A stretch of 64,000 bases of DNA from Crenothrix sp. D3 (lineage in GTDB: Bacteria; Pseudomonadota; Gammaproteobacteria; Methylococcales; Methylomonadaceae): positions 56,369 through 120,368 of the forward strand of contig MBQZ01000084.1 of the NCBI GenBank assembly GCA_002134785.1, written 5' to 3'. The notes under the pieces are model-generated. The model ran no database searches and was not told the DNA's origin. It saw only the letters and a program-made list of their open reading frames with translations. Shown here piece after piece: positions 48,210 through 57,880 of the stretch. Made by a program: the position numbers and the translations under genes. The first letter of the stretch is position 1, and every line of letters begins with the position of its first letter.

Positions 48210-49076
48210 TTACAAACAACCTTTCATAGCGACACCAATCTCAGTCGGTGAGCTAACGACTTCAATACCTGCGGCTTTGAGGGCAGCAATTTTACCTGCC
48301 GCTGTGCCTTTACCACCTGTGACAATCGCGCCCGCGTGTCCCATGCGTTTACCTGCGGGGGCAGTTTGTCCTGCAATATACGCTACTACAGGTTTTGTAA
48401 CATGGTCTTTAATATACTCTGCCGCGTCTTCTTCTTCACCACCGCCAATTTCACCGACCATGATGATGCCTTTAGTTTGCTCATCAGCTTGAAAACGGCT
48501 TAATACGTCAACGAAATTCATACCGTGAATTGGATCGCCACCAATACCGACGCAAGTGCTTTGCCCTAAGCCTTGTTGGGTGGTTTGAAATACCGATTCA
48601 TACGTCAGTGTGCCAGAACGCGACACGATACCGATACACCCCGCTTGATGAATTTTAGCGGGCATAATGCCAATTTTGCATTCGTCTGGGGTGATTATTC
48701 CGGGGCAATTCGGGCCAATTAATAACGCACCAGTTCCTGCCATTGCCGCTTTGACTCTCAGCATTTGTAAAGTGGGTATGCCTTCGGTAATGCAGACAAT
48801 GAGTTTTATGCCTGCATCAACAGCTTCTAAAATCGCATCGGCGGCAAAAAATGGTGGCACATAAATAACACTGGCAGTCGCCCCTGTGGTATTCACAGCA
48901 TCTTGAACGGTGTTGAACACGGGTAAGCCTAAATGGGTTTCGCCGCCGCGTTCAGGCGTTACGCCCCCGACTAATTTTGTGCCGTAAACGAGTGCTTGTT
49001 CAGAATGAAATGTGCCTTGTTTGCCTGTAAAACCTTGGCAAATTACTTTGGTGTCTTTATTAATTAAAATGCTCAT
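48210..49076 (-). CDS. sucD: Succinate-CoA ligase, alpha subunit
   Basis: SucD carries the phosphohistidine of succinyl-CoA synthetase in the TCA cycle. It shows [18 protein letters not shown] for CoA binding, [19 protein letters not shown], and the phosphorylated His in [16 protein letters not shown]. In methanotrophs the related malate-CoA ligase (mtkAB) must be considered. The KQGTFHSEQ stretch and gene context without other serine-cycle genes favour SucD. It overlaps sucC by four bases. Confidence 0.92.
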   Translation of the reverse strand: MSILINKDTKVICQGFTGKQGTFHSEQALVYGTKLVGGVTPERGGETHLGLPVFNTVQDAVNTTGATASVIYVPPFFAADAILEAVDAGIKLIVCITEGIPTLQMLRVKAAMAGTGALLIGPNCPGIITPDECKIGIMPAKIHQAGCIGIVSRSGTLTYESVFQTTQQGLGQSTCVGIGGDPIHGMNFVDVLSRFQADEQTKGIIMVGEIGGGEEEDAAEYIKDHVTKPVVAYIAGQTAPAGKRMGHAGAIVTGGKGTAAGKIAALKAAGIEVVSSPTEIGVAMKGCL

Positions 49077-50242
49077 GCGACTGCCTTTGCTAATGCGACC
49101 ACTTGTTCAGCGGCGTGATTTAAATCGTCTGCCGCGTAGAGATTAGGATTCTTGTTGGTTAATAAGGCTCTGCCCTGTTCGACATTCGTGCCTTCTAAAC
49201 GCACTACGACTGGAATGGTAACGTGAACTTGTTCGATAGCGGCGAGTATACCGTTAGCAATCACATCACACTGCACAATGCCACCAAAAATATTGACCAG
49301 CACGGCTTTAACGCTACCGTCTGATAAAATCAGTTTAAAGGCTTCGCAGACTTTTTCAACATTTGTGCCGCCGCCGACATCCAGAAAATTAGCAGGTTGA
49401 CCGCCTTTGAGTTTGACTAAGTCCATTGTTGCCATTGCTAAGCCCGCACCGTTGACCATACAGCCAATATTGCCTTCTAGCGTGATGTAATTTAAGCCAA
49501 ATTTTTGCGCTTCGTTTTCTTTGTCATCTTCCTGAGAAGGGTCTTTCATTACCAAAATGTCAGGGTGTAAAGCCAGTGCGTTATCGTCAAAATTAATTTT
49601 TGCATCCAATGCCATTAAGTCGCCGCTGTCGGTTTCAATCAGAGGGTTAATTTCAATTTGTGTGGCATCTTTGGCTAAAAACAAGCGGTACATACCGAAC
49701 ATGATTTTTTCTAAGGCTTTCAGTTGCGCCCCTTTTAAGCCTAGGGTGTATGCGACTTTGCGGCAAGAATACGACTGCAAACCAGCGGCAGGATGCACAG
49801 GTACAGCAATGATTTGTTCAGGCGTGTCGTGAGCAACGGCTTCAATATCCATGCCACCAGCCGCAGAAGCGATAAACATTACCCGCTCTGTGGCGCGGTC
49901 AAGAATTAAACTTAAATACAATTCGCGTTTAATCGGGTAAATTTTTTCGATTAACAATGAGTTAATGGGTAAACCAAGACTATCGGTTTGAATTGTGACC
50001 AAGCGTTTTCCCAAGAGTTCACGGCTAAATTCAGCGACTTCCGTTAAACTTGTGGCTAATTTTACACCTCCAACTTTGCCTCTGCCGCCTGCGTGAACTT
50101 GGGCTTTGACCACCCAACCTGCGCCCGCTAACGTGCTAGCGACTTGTTCTGCGCTTTCTGGCGTGTCAGCATAGTGACCTTCAGGAATAGGAATCGCATA
50201 TTGTTGAAATAATTGTTTAGCTTGGTATTCATGGATATTCAC
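49073..50242 (-). CDS. sucC: Succinate-CoA ligase, beta subunit
   Basis: SucC binds the nucleotide and succinate. The ATP-grasp domain begins [39 protein letters not shown] is the nucleotide loop, and [20 protein letters not shown] holds the metal ligands. The C-terminal half has [18 protein letters not shown] and [14 protein letters not shown]. The 389 residues match the usual length. No sucAB lies next to it in the window. It is divergent from pilS. Confidence 0.93.
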   Translation of the reverse strand: MNIHEYQAKQLFQQYAIPIPEGHYADTPESAEQVASTLAGAGWVVKAQVHAGGRGKVGGVKLATSLTEVAEFSRELLGKRLVTIQTDSLGLPINSLLIEKIYPIKRELYLSLILDRATERVMFIASAAGGMDIEAVAHDTPEQIIAVPVHPAAGLQSYSCRKVAYTLGLKGAQLKALEKIMFGMYRLFLAKDATQIEINPLIETDSGDLMALDAKINFDDNALALHPDILVMKDPSQEDDKENEAQKFGLNYITLEGNIGCMVNGAGLAMATMDLVKLKGGQPANFLDVGGGTNVEKVCEAFKLILSDGSVKAVLVNIFGGIVQCDVIANGILAAIEQVHVTIPVVVRLEGTNVEQGRALLTNKNPNLYAADDLNHAAEQVVALAKAVA

Positions 50243-50354
50243 TGATAACTCCTCATTAACTAACGGTTTGGTATGTGTTTAAAGTTTTTATTATGATGCT
50301 ATGATTGCGAACATTCTAACCAAGTCCCTGTAAAACGCTATCCTTAAAGCACTT

Positions 50355-51989
50355 ATGACTGAAAAAAATCCTGAGATTATCTATCCTTGCCCACTGTCTA
50401 AAGGTTATGGTATTCCTGCTCAGCAGGCTTGGTTGTTGCTGAAAGTTTTTTTAGGCTATCGACTGATCTTAGCCACGTTGTTTATCGCGCTGTTTTACAC
50501 GCAGACAGGCTCTGCGTTACTGAGCATCCATCATAGCCCCTTATTTACCTACAGTAGCCAGTGCTATTTAATTCTTTCGATTATATCAGCCGTGTGTATT
50601 ATTGGACGGTTGACCAGCTATACCATTCAAGCGCAGTTATTAATTGTCACCGACATTATTATTTTAACGCTGATTATGCACGCTTATGGTGGTATTAGTA
50701 GTGGCATTGGCGTGTTACTTGCGGTATCCATTGCAGCAGGTGGATTATTAATTGGTGGGCGTTGTGCGATGTTTTTTGCCGCGCTGGCGAGTTTGGCAGT
50801 GTTGGCTGAGCAGCTTTATGCCAGTTACATGAAAAGTTTTGAAACCCCTCCTTATGCTTATGTTTATGCGGGAATGCTAGGGGCTTCATTTTTCACCATC
50901 TCCTTGCTGTCTTTTGTACTGGCAAAGCGTAGCGAACAAATGCTACAGATAAGTGATCAGCAAAAAGCAGTTATCTCTAATTTAGAGGAGCTTAACCAGT
51001 ATATTATTCAGCATCTACAGTCAGGCATTATGATTGCTAGTCAGCAACAAGTTATTCAATTGGCGAATCAGGCGGTGTTACGGTTAATGAATTTAGCCAG
51101 TTTGCCGCTTAAATTGAGCGATATTTCTGCGGCGTTAGAAACGGGTTTTCTAGCGTGGTTAGCGGATAACGAGCAGGATTTTTTAGTGTTGCAGGTAGCG
51201 GATCAATCGGATGTTCATGTCCGTTTTATGCGATTGCCTACTGGTCATAAATTTTTCTATATGATTATTTTCGAGGATGGTTCGCTTTATAATCAACGCG
51301 TGCAGCAAAGCAAGTTAGCTTCATTAGGGCGGTTAACAGCGAGTATTGCGCATGAAATACGCAATCCACTCAGTGCGATTAATCATGCTGGGCAGTTGCT
51401 TTCAGAAAATCCAGATTTACCTCCTCAAGATGTTCGCCTAACGCATATCATTCAAATCAACGCTGCGCGGGTTAATCACATCATCGAAGATATTTTGCAG
51501 TTGTCTCGCCGTAAGGATTCAAGACGAGAAAAAATTGAATTAAACTTATGGTGTGATAAGTATTTGAAAAATTTTATGAGTGAGCAGGATATAGCGGCTG
51601 ATGCTTTCAATTTAGTAACGAGCAATGAACCACTGTTTGTTTTTATAGATCCTAGTCACTTAAAGCAGATTATGGACAATCTGTGTCAGAACGCCCTGAA
51701 ATATGGTCAGTCAGAAGCGAGGGCTATCAGGTTGCAAACGCTAATGCTAAAACAGAATCCTTGTATTCATGTTATTGATAACGGTTCAGGGGTCAGTCTT
51801 GAAAATCTGCGCCACCTTTTTGAACCTTTTTTTACTACATCGGCTAGCGGAACAGGCTTAGGACTGTATATCTCAAGAGAATTGGCCGAGTTGAATCAGG
51901 CAAAATTGATTTATTATGTCACTGACGAAAATAAAAGTTGTTTTCGACTGTGTTTATTTAATGCCAACCATACTCTAATTGAAATATGA
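50355..51989 (+). CDS. pilS: Sensor histidine kinase PilS
   Basis: PilS senses pilin level in the inner membrane and phosphorylates PilR to control type IV pilus genes. The 544 residues start with six hydrophobic helices (about 25-195), followed by a PAS-like region, the phosphoacceptor box SIAHEIRNPLSAINHAGQL, and a kinase domain with DNLCQNALKYG (N box) and TSASGTGLGLYIS (G box). The stop overlaps pilR by four bases. The pilA target is not in the window. Confidence 0.9.
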   Translation: MTEKNPEIIYPCPLSKGYGIPAQQAWLLLKVFLGYRLILATLFIALFYTQTGSALLSIHHSPLFTYSSQCYLILSIISAVCIIGRLTSYTIQAQLLIVTDIIILTLIMHAYGGISSGIGVLLAVSIAAGGLLIGGRCAMFFAALASLAVLAEQLYASYMKSFETPPYAYVYAGMLGASFFTISLLSFVLAKRSEQMLQISDQQKAVISNLEELNQYIIQHLQSGIMIASQQQVIQLANQAVLRLMNLASLPLKLSDISAALETGFLAWLADNEQDFLVLQVADQSDVHVRFMRLPTGHKFFYMIIFEDGSLYNQRVQQSKLASLGRLTASIAHEIRNPLSAINHAGQLLSENPDLPPQDVRLTHIIQINAARVNHIIEDILQLSRRKDSRREKIELNLWCDKYLKNFMSEQDIAADAFNLVTSNEPLFVFIDPSHLKQIMDNLCQNALKYGQSEARAIRLQTLMLKQNPCIHVIDNGSGVSLENLRHLFEPFFTTSASGTGLGLYISRELAELNQAKLIYYVTDENKSCFRLCLFNANHTLIEI

Positions 51990-53362
51990 AAAATCCACTG
52001 GTACTGATTGTAGATGACGAACCCGATATTCGTGAACTGTTAGAAATTACTCTGAACAGAATGGCAATAGACACTCGTTGTGCTAAAGATGTCAGCTCTG
52101 CCAAAGCTTTATTGCAACAAGAGCAGTTTGATCTTTGTCTGACGGATATGAAATTACCTGATGGGAATGGCTTGGAATTGGTTGATTTGATACAAGAAAT
52201 TCCTAAACCCATGCCTGTCGCTGTTATTACCGCGCATGGCAATATGGATACGGCTATTTTAGCGATGAAAAAAGGCGCGTTCGATTTTATTTCTAAACCT
52301 GTTGATCTGCTGGTATTACGGCAACTTGTTAATAGTGCCTTAAAAACAACCGTGCCACGCGCTACTGGAGACCGTCGAACGCGACATATTTTGTTAGGGG
52401 ATTCGTCCGTTATGCGCGAGATTCGCGGAAAAATAAATAAACTAGCACTCAGTCAAGCACCTATCTATATCAGTGGTGAATCGGGTGCGGGTAAAGAATT
52501 AGTGGCTAAGTTAATTCACCGTCAAAGTGCGCGGAGTGTGCATCCTTTTGTTGCTATTAACTGCGGAGCTATTCCATTAGAGCTCATGGAAAGCGAGTTT
52601 TTTGGACATAAAAAAGGCAGTTTTACGGGCGCGTCTAGCGATAAACAAGGTTTGTTTCAAGCGGCAGAAGGCGGCACATTATTTCTTGACGAGGTGGCTG
52701 ATTTGCCGTTGTCGTTACAAGTTAAATTACTCCGCGCTTTGCAAGAGAAAAAAATTCGTCCAGTGGGTGATAGCCGAGAAATTCCTGTTAATATTCGCTT
52801 GCTCAGTGCAACCCATCAAAACCTTAATGATATGGTGTTGGCAGGGACGTTTAGACAAGATTTATATTATCGAATTAATGTCATTGATCTTCATGTTCCT
52901 TCACTCCGCGAAAGACCCGAAGACCTGCCTGAACTGATAGAGCATATTTTAGTTAAGCTGATGGGTGCTGATACGCCAGATAAACCGACATTATCAAATG
53001 CCGCGTTAGTCGCACTCCAACACTATGATTTTCCAGGTAATGTGCGTGAGCTTGAAAATATTATGGAAAGAGCCTTGGCTCTTTATGAAGGTGATCGTAT
53101 AGAGCTGAAAGATTTAAATCTACCGATGAGTGCTGTCATGGATAATAGAATGAGCAGTCTATTGAATAATGGTGTTTCTGCCTTATTTAATCCTGTCGAG
53201 AGTTCACTGGAAGACTACTTAGAAAAAATCGAGAAAACTATGCTCACCCGCGCATTGGAAGAAAATAAATGGAATAAGACAGCGGCAGCTAAACAACTGG
53301 GGCTGTCTTTTAGATCTTTTCGCTATCGACTGAAACGGCTTAGTTTGGATGATAAAGATTAA
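51986..53362 (+). CDS. pilR: Sigma-54 response regulator PilR
   Basis: PilR is an NtrC-type activator of sigma-54 promoters, classically pilA. The receiver domain has LIVDDEPDIRELLEITL and the phosphorylated Asp in DLCLTDMKLPDGNG. The AAA+ domain has the Walker A GESGAGKE and GSFTGA, the loop that touches sigma-54. A Fis-type helix-turn-helix ends the protein (WNKTAAAKQLGLSFRSFRYR). The 458 residues and the close match of the receiver to PilR favour this over NtrC. Confidence 0.93.
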   Translation: MKNPLVLIVDDEPDIRELLEITLNRMAIDTRCAKDVSSAKALLQQEQFDLCLTDMKLPDGNGLELVDLIQEIPKPMPVAVITAHGNMDTAILAMKKGAFDFISKPVDLLVLRQLVNSALKTTVPRATGDRRTRHILLGDSSVMREIRGKINKLALSQAPIYISGESGAGKELVAKLIHRQSARSVHPFVAINCGAIPLELMESEFFGHKKGSFTGASSDKQGLFQAAEGGTLFLDEVADLPLSLQVKLLRALQEKKIRPVGDSREIPVNIRLLSATHQNLNDMVLAGTFRQDLYYRINVIDLHVPSLRERPEDLPELIEHILVKLMGADTPDKPTLSNAALVALQHYDFPGNVRELENIMERALALYEGDRIELKDLNLPMSAVMDNRMSSLLNNGVSALFNPVESSLEDYLEKIEKTMLTRALEENKWNKTAAAKQLGLSFRSFRYRLKRLSLDDKD

Positions 53363-53790
53363 ACTTTGTATTGCTCCATCGCTTCAAGTTTAGCAATCGC
53401 TACTTTGATGGATGCCTCAACTTCAGCCGTTAATTCCTTATTTGTATAGATTTTTTCTAGTAAACCTTCAGACACTAAGGCTTCTTTTATCCAGCGTTTA
53501 GTAAAAATATAATTGCTGTAGGTGGTTGCAATATCACCTGTTTTTGGGTCTTTTAGCCCTTTTTTATGCGTTGCCTGCTTGGGTACTGCGGGTTGTTTAG
53601 GTTGTTTAGCGACCGTTGCTTTGATGGGTTTTGGTGGTTCTTTTTGAGTAAAGGGTTCTATTGATGACGGGACAGAGACCTTAAATTCTTCTGGCGGCGC
53701 AGCTTTAATCTGTGTTTTTTTGCCATTTAGGGTGATATAAAAAACGTAAGCCACATAAATTACGGTTAATACAAATAATACCTCAGTCAT
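53359..53790 (-). CDS. Small membrane-anchored protein of unknown function
   Basis: The 143-residue protein begins with one hydrophobic helix (VLFVLTVIYVAYVFYITL), then has a linker of about 60 residues rich in Pro, Lys and Ala, and a charged globular C-terminus with TYSNYIFTKRWIKEALVSEG. The layout, a single anchor with a proline-rich spacer, suggests a protein whose C-terminal domain acts away from the membrane. I do not recognise the family. Its end overlaps the end of pilR by four bases, the genes being convergent. Confidence 0.65.
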   Translation of the reverse strand: MTEVLFVLTVIYVAYVFYITLNGKKTQIKAAPPEEFKVSVPSSIEPFTQKEPPKPIKATVAKQPKQPAVPKQATHKKGLKDPKTGDIATTYSNYIFTKRWIKEALVSEGLLEKIYTNKELTAEVEASIKVAIAKLEAMEQYKV

Positions 53791-53935
53791 AACAGCTTCC
53801 CCACCTCAAAATTTAAAAGTAAATTTATGCAGGTCAATAGACACTACATTTTGAAATATACCAGAAGCCAGTAAGATAGGTAAGTAATAACGATTAAGAA
53901 ACACTATCTCGCCGCAGAAAGTAACAAACACGCAC

Positions 53936-53971
53936 AAAAAAACCTCGTTACTGGTGAGTAACGAGGTTTTT
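53936..53971. terminator. Bidirectional intrinsic terminator
   Basis: CCTCGTTACT and AGTAACGAGG pair around GGTG with A-runs before and T-runs after the stem, so it can act on both strands. On the minus strand it follows the 128-residue secreted protein gene by about 90 bases. Confidence 0.85.
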
Positions 53972-54058
53972 GATCCTTTAGCTGATAATGAAAAAATAAT
54001 GTAATTTAACCATTATTTTTCAATAAGTTAAGGTTTTAGCTCTTAATTTTAACAGAGC

Positions 54059-54445
54059 TTACAATATTTCTTTCAGTGCCAAGAAATCTTTTTGAGCATT
54101 TCTTAAATTTTGTTCAGCACCTTGTCTATTGCCTTCTTTCAAATCTTTGCGAGCTGCTTTTAATTTGCTGTGAACTTTGTCACGTTTTGCAAACACTTTG
54201 TCACTGGCATTAATTTCTTTACTTGCAGCTAATATGTCTGCGATAAGCCCGTCAACTTTCGCTGCATCTTCACCTTGTTCAATAGCGTTGAGAGCAACAC
54301 CTGTTTTGTTGGCTACCATATCGATAGCATCAGCAGGTGCATAGGTAATGCGACCTGAATCGCCTTCAGCCATTACTGACGTTGAAACTGCACCCATAGA
54401 GGCAGCAATACATAAAGCGAGTGTGATTTTTTTTAGAGTTTTCAT
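54059..54445 (-). CDS. Small secreted helical protein A
   Basis: The 128-residue protein has a signal peptide (KKITLALCIAASMGAVS to VMAEG). The mature part of about 100 residues is predicted helical and charged, without cysteines, and ends in KDLKEGNRQGAEQNLRNAQK and ALKEIL. I do not recognise the family. It shares size, signal peptide type and helical layout with the gene at 54712, and a distant common origin is possible. Single-gene transcript ends on both sides suggest independent expression. Confidence 0.7.
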   Translation of the reverse strand: MKTLKKITLALCIAASMGAVSTSVMAEGDSGRITYAPADAIDMVANKTGVALNAIEQGEDAAKVDGLIADILAASKEINASDKVFAKRDKVHSKLKAARKDLKEGNRQGAEQNLRNAQKDFLALKEIL

Positions 54446-54639
54446 GTTTTTTTAAATCCTCGAGTTATTGTTATTTAAGTGGTTGGGGGTAAACCATTTT
54501 TTTATTAATGTAGTCCACCGATGGAAATTCTACCACACTTTGAATTATTCATTTGTAAGTAAGCTGATAGTAACAGGCGGTGCAGTTATTAACTTATTTA
54601 AAAGTCAGGTGACTTTCAGGTTTTACCTTTGATAAAACT

Positions 54640-54665
54640 ACTATAAGGGTGAAAACCCTTATAGT
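54640..54665. terminator. Hairpin with GAAA tetraloop after secreted protein B
   Basis: ACTATAAGGGT and ACCCTTATAGT are perfect 11-base arms around GAAA. It lies about 47 bases after the stop of the minus-strand gene at 54712. The T-run on that strand is weak, so it may stabilise the mRNA end rather than terminate. Confidence 0.55.
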
Positions 54666-54711
54666 ATTTACTAACTAAAACACAGGGTTTTAGAATCTAA
54701 CCAGCTATTTT

Positions 54712-55113
54712 TTATTGGTGACCAGCTGCGTAGATTGTTTTCATTTCTGCCCAAATTGCAAGTGCTGCATTGACATCAGCTAAGGCTTTTTCATTGTTAT
54801 TATTAATAAATGCTTCACGACCAGACTTGATTTTATCATTCATTTTTTGACGCAGACGTTCAGTTGCTTCGTAGCGAAATTCTTTGATAGACTGACGTGC
54901 ATTATTAAAATCAGCTTTAACTTTCTCATCAATATCGCCACCTTTTTCTAGTAGGCTTTTAGCGTCTACTAATGAAGCTTCAGTGCTTTCGCCTGCTGCT
55001 CTGATGGTTGCATTCAAATCTTTATGCGGTTCAGCAGCAAATGCAGTTGAAGATACAGCTAACATTGATGCAGTCATAACAGCAGCAACTGCGATTTTTT
55101 TTAATAATTTCAT
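54712..55113 (-). CDS. Small secreted helical protein B
   Basis: This 133-residue protein has a clear signal peptide (KKIAVAAVMTASMLAVS, cleavage near AFAAE). The mature chain is helical, with a stretch ATERLRQKMNDKIKSGREAF and the end ALAIWAEMKTIYAAGHQ. No cysteines and no known motif are seen. It may be a divergent paralogue of protein A at 54059. A clean gap on each side suggests its own promoter. No function is assigned. Confidence 0.7.
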   Translation of the reverse strand: MKLLKKIAVAAVMTASMLAVSSTAFAAEPHKDLNATIRAAGESTEASLVDAKSLLEKGGDIDEKVKADFNNARQSIKEFRYEATERLRQKMNDKIKSGREAFINNNNEKALADVNAALAIWAEMKTIYAAGHQ

Positions 55114-55313
55114 ATTTTTGTCCTTGGTATGATAAGTGGAATATAAATCCCATTTTATTTTTAAGTAAAGGGATAGTCAGCAAAAGACAGTTAATTAAAA
55201 GCCATGACTATTGCTGGCGGGCATTCTAGCACAGATAATAGTTCAAAATAGCCTAAAAAATAGTCGCCGCTTACTATGCTAAATAGAAGCATCGTTGCCT
55301 TGTTTTTATAAAA

Positions 55314-56093
55314 CTACTTAATGTCTCTTAACAAACGAAAACCAATATCGCTAGTGCGACTGCTGGGTAAACCACTGTAACGTAAAGAAGAGCGTAAATT
55401 AATCGCTTTACCCACCCAGCTACCACCGCGATAGACACGAAATTGACCTGAATCAGGGCCTTTCGGGTCTTTTTCAGGGCTGTTATGGTAATAATTAGGA
55501 TCATACCAATCTTGCACCCATTCCCAGACATTGCCGTGCATATCCTGTAAGCCCCATTCATTAGGCTTTTTAGTACCCACTTCTTTGCTAGTACCGTGAT
55601 AACCCTCATTACCAAACCACGCATACTCCGCTAATTTTTTTGCATCGTCACCGAATGAATACAGTGTAGTGCTACCTGCTCGGGCAGCATATTCCCATTC
55701 TGCTTCAGTAGGTAAGCGAAAAGCATTACCTCCTTCTTGCTCATTTAATCGCTTAATAAATGCTTGTGCATCATCCCAGTTTACTTTTTCCACGGGCTTA
55801 TAGAGGGCTTTATATTTACTGGGATTACTGCCCATAACATCTTCCCATTGTTTTTGAGTCACCTCAGTTTCGCCCAGATAAAAAGGCTTTTCAATGCAAA
55901 CCCGATGCTGCGGTAGTTCAACGAGACTACTTTCTTTCTGCTCCGTTTCTTGCCCCATCAAAAAACAGCCAGCTTCTATTTTGACAAAACGAATACCCGC
56001 AAACGACTTGTATTCAAACGCTTGCACCGCTTGACTAGACACTGTGCTTGCAACTAAGGTTAAAACGATTTTTATTATTTTATTAAATTTCAT
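55314..56093 (-). CDS. Secreted formylglycine-generating-enzyme-like (SUMF1) protein
   Basis: The SUMF1/FGE-sulfatase domain fills most of the 259 residues: FVKIEAGCFLMGQE at its start, PVEKVNWDDAQAFIKRL, FRLPTEAEWEYAARAG, and MHGNVWEWVQDWYD followed by YRGGSWVGKAINLRSSLR and DIGFRLLRD. A signal peptide precedes it. I choose the ATG at 56093, seven bases after a GGGGAGA ribosome site. Most bacterial relatives do not modify sulfatases, and no sulfatase gene is near, so the role is open. Confidence 0.87.
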   Translation of the reverse strand: MKFNKIIKIVLTLVASTVSSQAVQAFEYKSFAGIRFVKIEAGCFLMGQETEQKESSLVELPQHRVCIEKPFYLGETEVTQKQWEDVMGSNPSKYKALYKPVEKVNWDDAQAFIKRLNEQEGGNAFRLPTEAEWEYAARAGSTTLYSFGDDAKKLAEYAWFGNEGYHGTSKEVGTKKPNEWGLQDMHGNVWEWVQDWYDPNYYHNSPEKDPKGPDSGQFRVYRGGSWVGKAINLRSSLRYSGLPSSRTSDIGFRLLRDIK

Positions 56094-56212
56094 GACATCT
56101 CCCCATTTTGTGTGTGAATTCACGCGCTAATACTACTACTACAATTAAGCCGATTCATTAATAATGTTACACTAAATCACCACCACACCTTACCGTTTTA
56201 CTAACCCACGCT

Positions 56213-57403
56213 ATGTACCGATTTTCTTATTTTCGCACGCTAGGCATTAGCGTTATTTTGGTAGGCTTAACGGCTTGTTTTAACACGCAGTCTTTACTAA
56301 CACCTGATGCTGCTATTAATGGTTTGCAGGAAGTCACCAGCTTCGATGTGACGGTCGATAATGGCCGTGTTCACGCGCTGGTAGTGGGCAAGCGTGCAGA
56401 AAAAAATAACGCAGTCGTAGTGCGTTATTTATCCTCTGACGATGGCGGTCAGCAATGGACGACAGCGATTGATGTGAGTCAGGATACCAATCCGATTGCA
56501 GTGCGCGGCAATGATGTACAGCTTGCCGCGAGTGGCAATAATTTAGTCGCTATCTGGCAAACCAGAGGTGAGTTTCCCAGTATGGGCGCAATGGTCAGTC
56601 GTTATTCACATGACGGCGGTAAAACATGGCACGCAGGCACCAATCCCGCTGTTGATAATAACGGAGACCAATCGCATATTGACGTGATTGCGGATAAACA
56701 AGGCATTTTTCATGTGGTTTGGTTAGCTGATCCTGAGGAAAACGGCTATCAAAGTTTACGTTATGCCCGTTCAATTGATAATGGTGAACATTGGCAAACC
56801 AGCCAAAAATTAGATGATTCGACTTGTTCTTGTTGTTGGAATACCTTAGCAGTTTCGCCTAGCGGTGAAATAAACATCCTGTATCGGGATATGAAGCCGC
56901 GTGATATGGCATTGATGCAATCATCCGATAATGGCGTGACATGGCGACGCACCAGCACAGTGGGCGAGTTTAATTGGCAATTTGAAGGCTGTCCGCATAT
57001 TGGTGGTGGCTTAGCGATTGTCGAAGACAATACGTTATATAGCACGGTGTGGACAGGTGTTGAGGGGAAAGCGGGCTTATACACGTTGCACTCAAACGAC
57101 AACGGCAAAACATGGAATCCAGCACACGCGGTTGGGAATCTAGCCAGTCATAGTGACATTGCGGTCAATAAACAGCAAATAATGGCGATTTGGGATGAAC
57201 GCGAACCAGACGGCGCGAGTATTTTTTCCGCACAATCACACAATGGCGGTGTGTCGTGGTCAACGCCTAAACGTTTATCTGCTATGGGTATTATGGCGAC
57301 TCATCCGCGACTTGTGGCAACGCCATCAGGATTTTTAGCACTATGGACAGAAAAACATAACAAACAGCCTAGTCAATGGATGCTTAAAGTATTAGATGAA
57401 TAG
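56213..57403 (+). CDS. Sialidase-fold lipoprotein with six Asp boxes
   Basis: A lipobox ends in LTAC near residue 22, so the protein is membrane-anchored. Six Asp-box (BNR) motifs are seen, including SSDDGGQQW, SHDGGKTW, SIDNGEHW, SSDNGVTW, SNDNGKTW and SHNGGVSW, the pattern of a six-bladed sialidase propeller. The motif CSCCWNT in blade four is unusual and could bind a metal. Catalytic arginines of true sialidases are not obvious. It precedes a copC gene, so I favour a role in metal handling or substrate binding over sialic acid cleavage. The 396 residues are full length. Confidence 0.75.
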   Translation: MYRFSYFRTLGISVILVGLTACFNTQSLLTPDAAINGLQEVTSFDVTVDNGRVHALVVGKRAEKNNAVVVRYLSSDDGGQQWTTAIDVSQDTNPIAVRGNDVQLAASGNNLVAIWQTRGEFPSMGAMVSRYSHDGGKTWHAGTNPAVDNNGDQSHIDVIADKQGIFHVVWLADPEENGYQSLRYARSIDNGEHWQTSQKLDDSTCSCCWNTLAVSPSGEINILYRDMKPRDMALMQSSDNGVTWRRTSTVGEFNWQFEGCPHIGGGLAIVEDNTLYSTVWTGVEGKAGLYTLHSNDNGKTWNPAHAVGNLASHSDIAVNKQQIMAIWDEREPDGASIFSAQSHNGGVSWSTPKRLSAMGIMATHPRLVATPSGFLALWTEKHNKQPSQWMLKVLDE

Positions 57404-57495
57404 GCGCGAATAAATTCGCGCCCACAAGCCGCACATCAGTTATATAATAACGCCCCCATTGCCACTGACAGTTCACTCTTTCATTCGTAAATTTT

Positions 57496-57876
57496 ATGAC
57501 TCACTATCAAGCTAACAAACTATTTTCAGGCTTTATACTCCTGACCGCATTAGCGATGCCCTCGCTCTCTTTCGCCCACGCTAAAATGGTACGTTCTTCG
57601 CCCGACCAAAATGCCGTTTTAACAGAATCACCCAAACAAGTTGATGTCTGGTTTGATGATAAAGTTGGCACCGAATACAAAGCCCTCGCAGTCATTGATA
57701 GCAAAGGTGTGCGTGTTGACAATAAAGACTTGGTACAAGAAACCTTTGATTCCGCGCATCTTTATACCACTGTGCCATTATTACCCCCCGATACTTATAC
57801 AGTGCGTTACCGTGTGGTTTCTATTGATACCCACATCGTCACTGGCAAATATCAATTCACTATTAAAGCTCCTTAA
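57496..57876 (+). CDS. CopC-domain periplasmic copper-binding protein, second copy
   Basis: The signal peptide ends at LSFA and the mature chain starts with His (HAKMVRSSPDQNAVL), the expected first Cu(II) ligand. PKQVDVWFDDKV is a typical CopC strand pair, and SIDTHIVTGKYQF supplies the Asp and His of the site. The 126 residues resemble classical CopC (YcnJ/YobA N-domain) more than the copy at 30315. No copD is adjacent; instead an unknown lipoprotein and a HupE-like permease follow. Confidence 0.88.
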   Translation: MTHYQANKLFSGFILLTALAMPSLSFAHAKMVRSSPDQNAVLTESPKQVDVWFDDKVGTEYKALAVIDSKGVRVDNKDLVQETFDSAHLYTTVPLLPPDTYTVRYRVVSIDTHIVTGKYQFTIKAP

Positions 57877-57880
57877 ACTT

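Noticed and set aside
48210..50242. Malate-CoA ligase (mtkAB) instead of sucCD
   Set aside because: The KQGTFHSEQ and [12 protein letters not shown] stretches are closer to SucD/SucC and no serine-cycle gene is adjacent. I keep a small doubt.
50355..53362. NtrB/NtrC or NtrY/NtrX pair
   Set aside because: Six N-terminal helices in the kinase and a receiver very similar to PilR point to PilS/PilR.
56213..57403. True secreted sialidase
   Set aside because: Asp boxes show the fold only; the arginine triad and Tyr-Glu pair are not evident and the context is copper-related.
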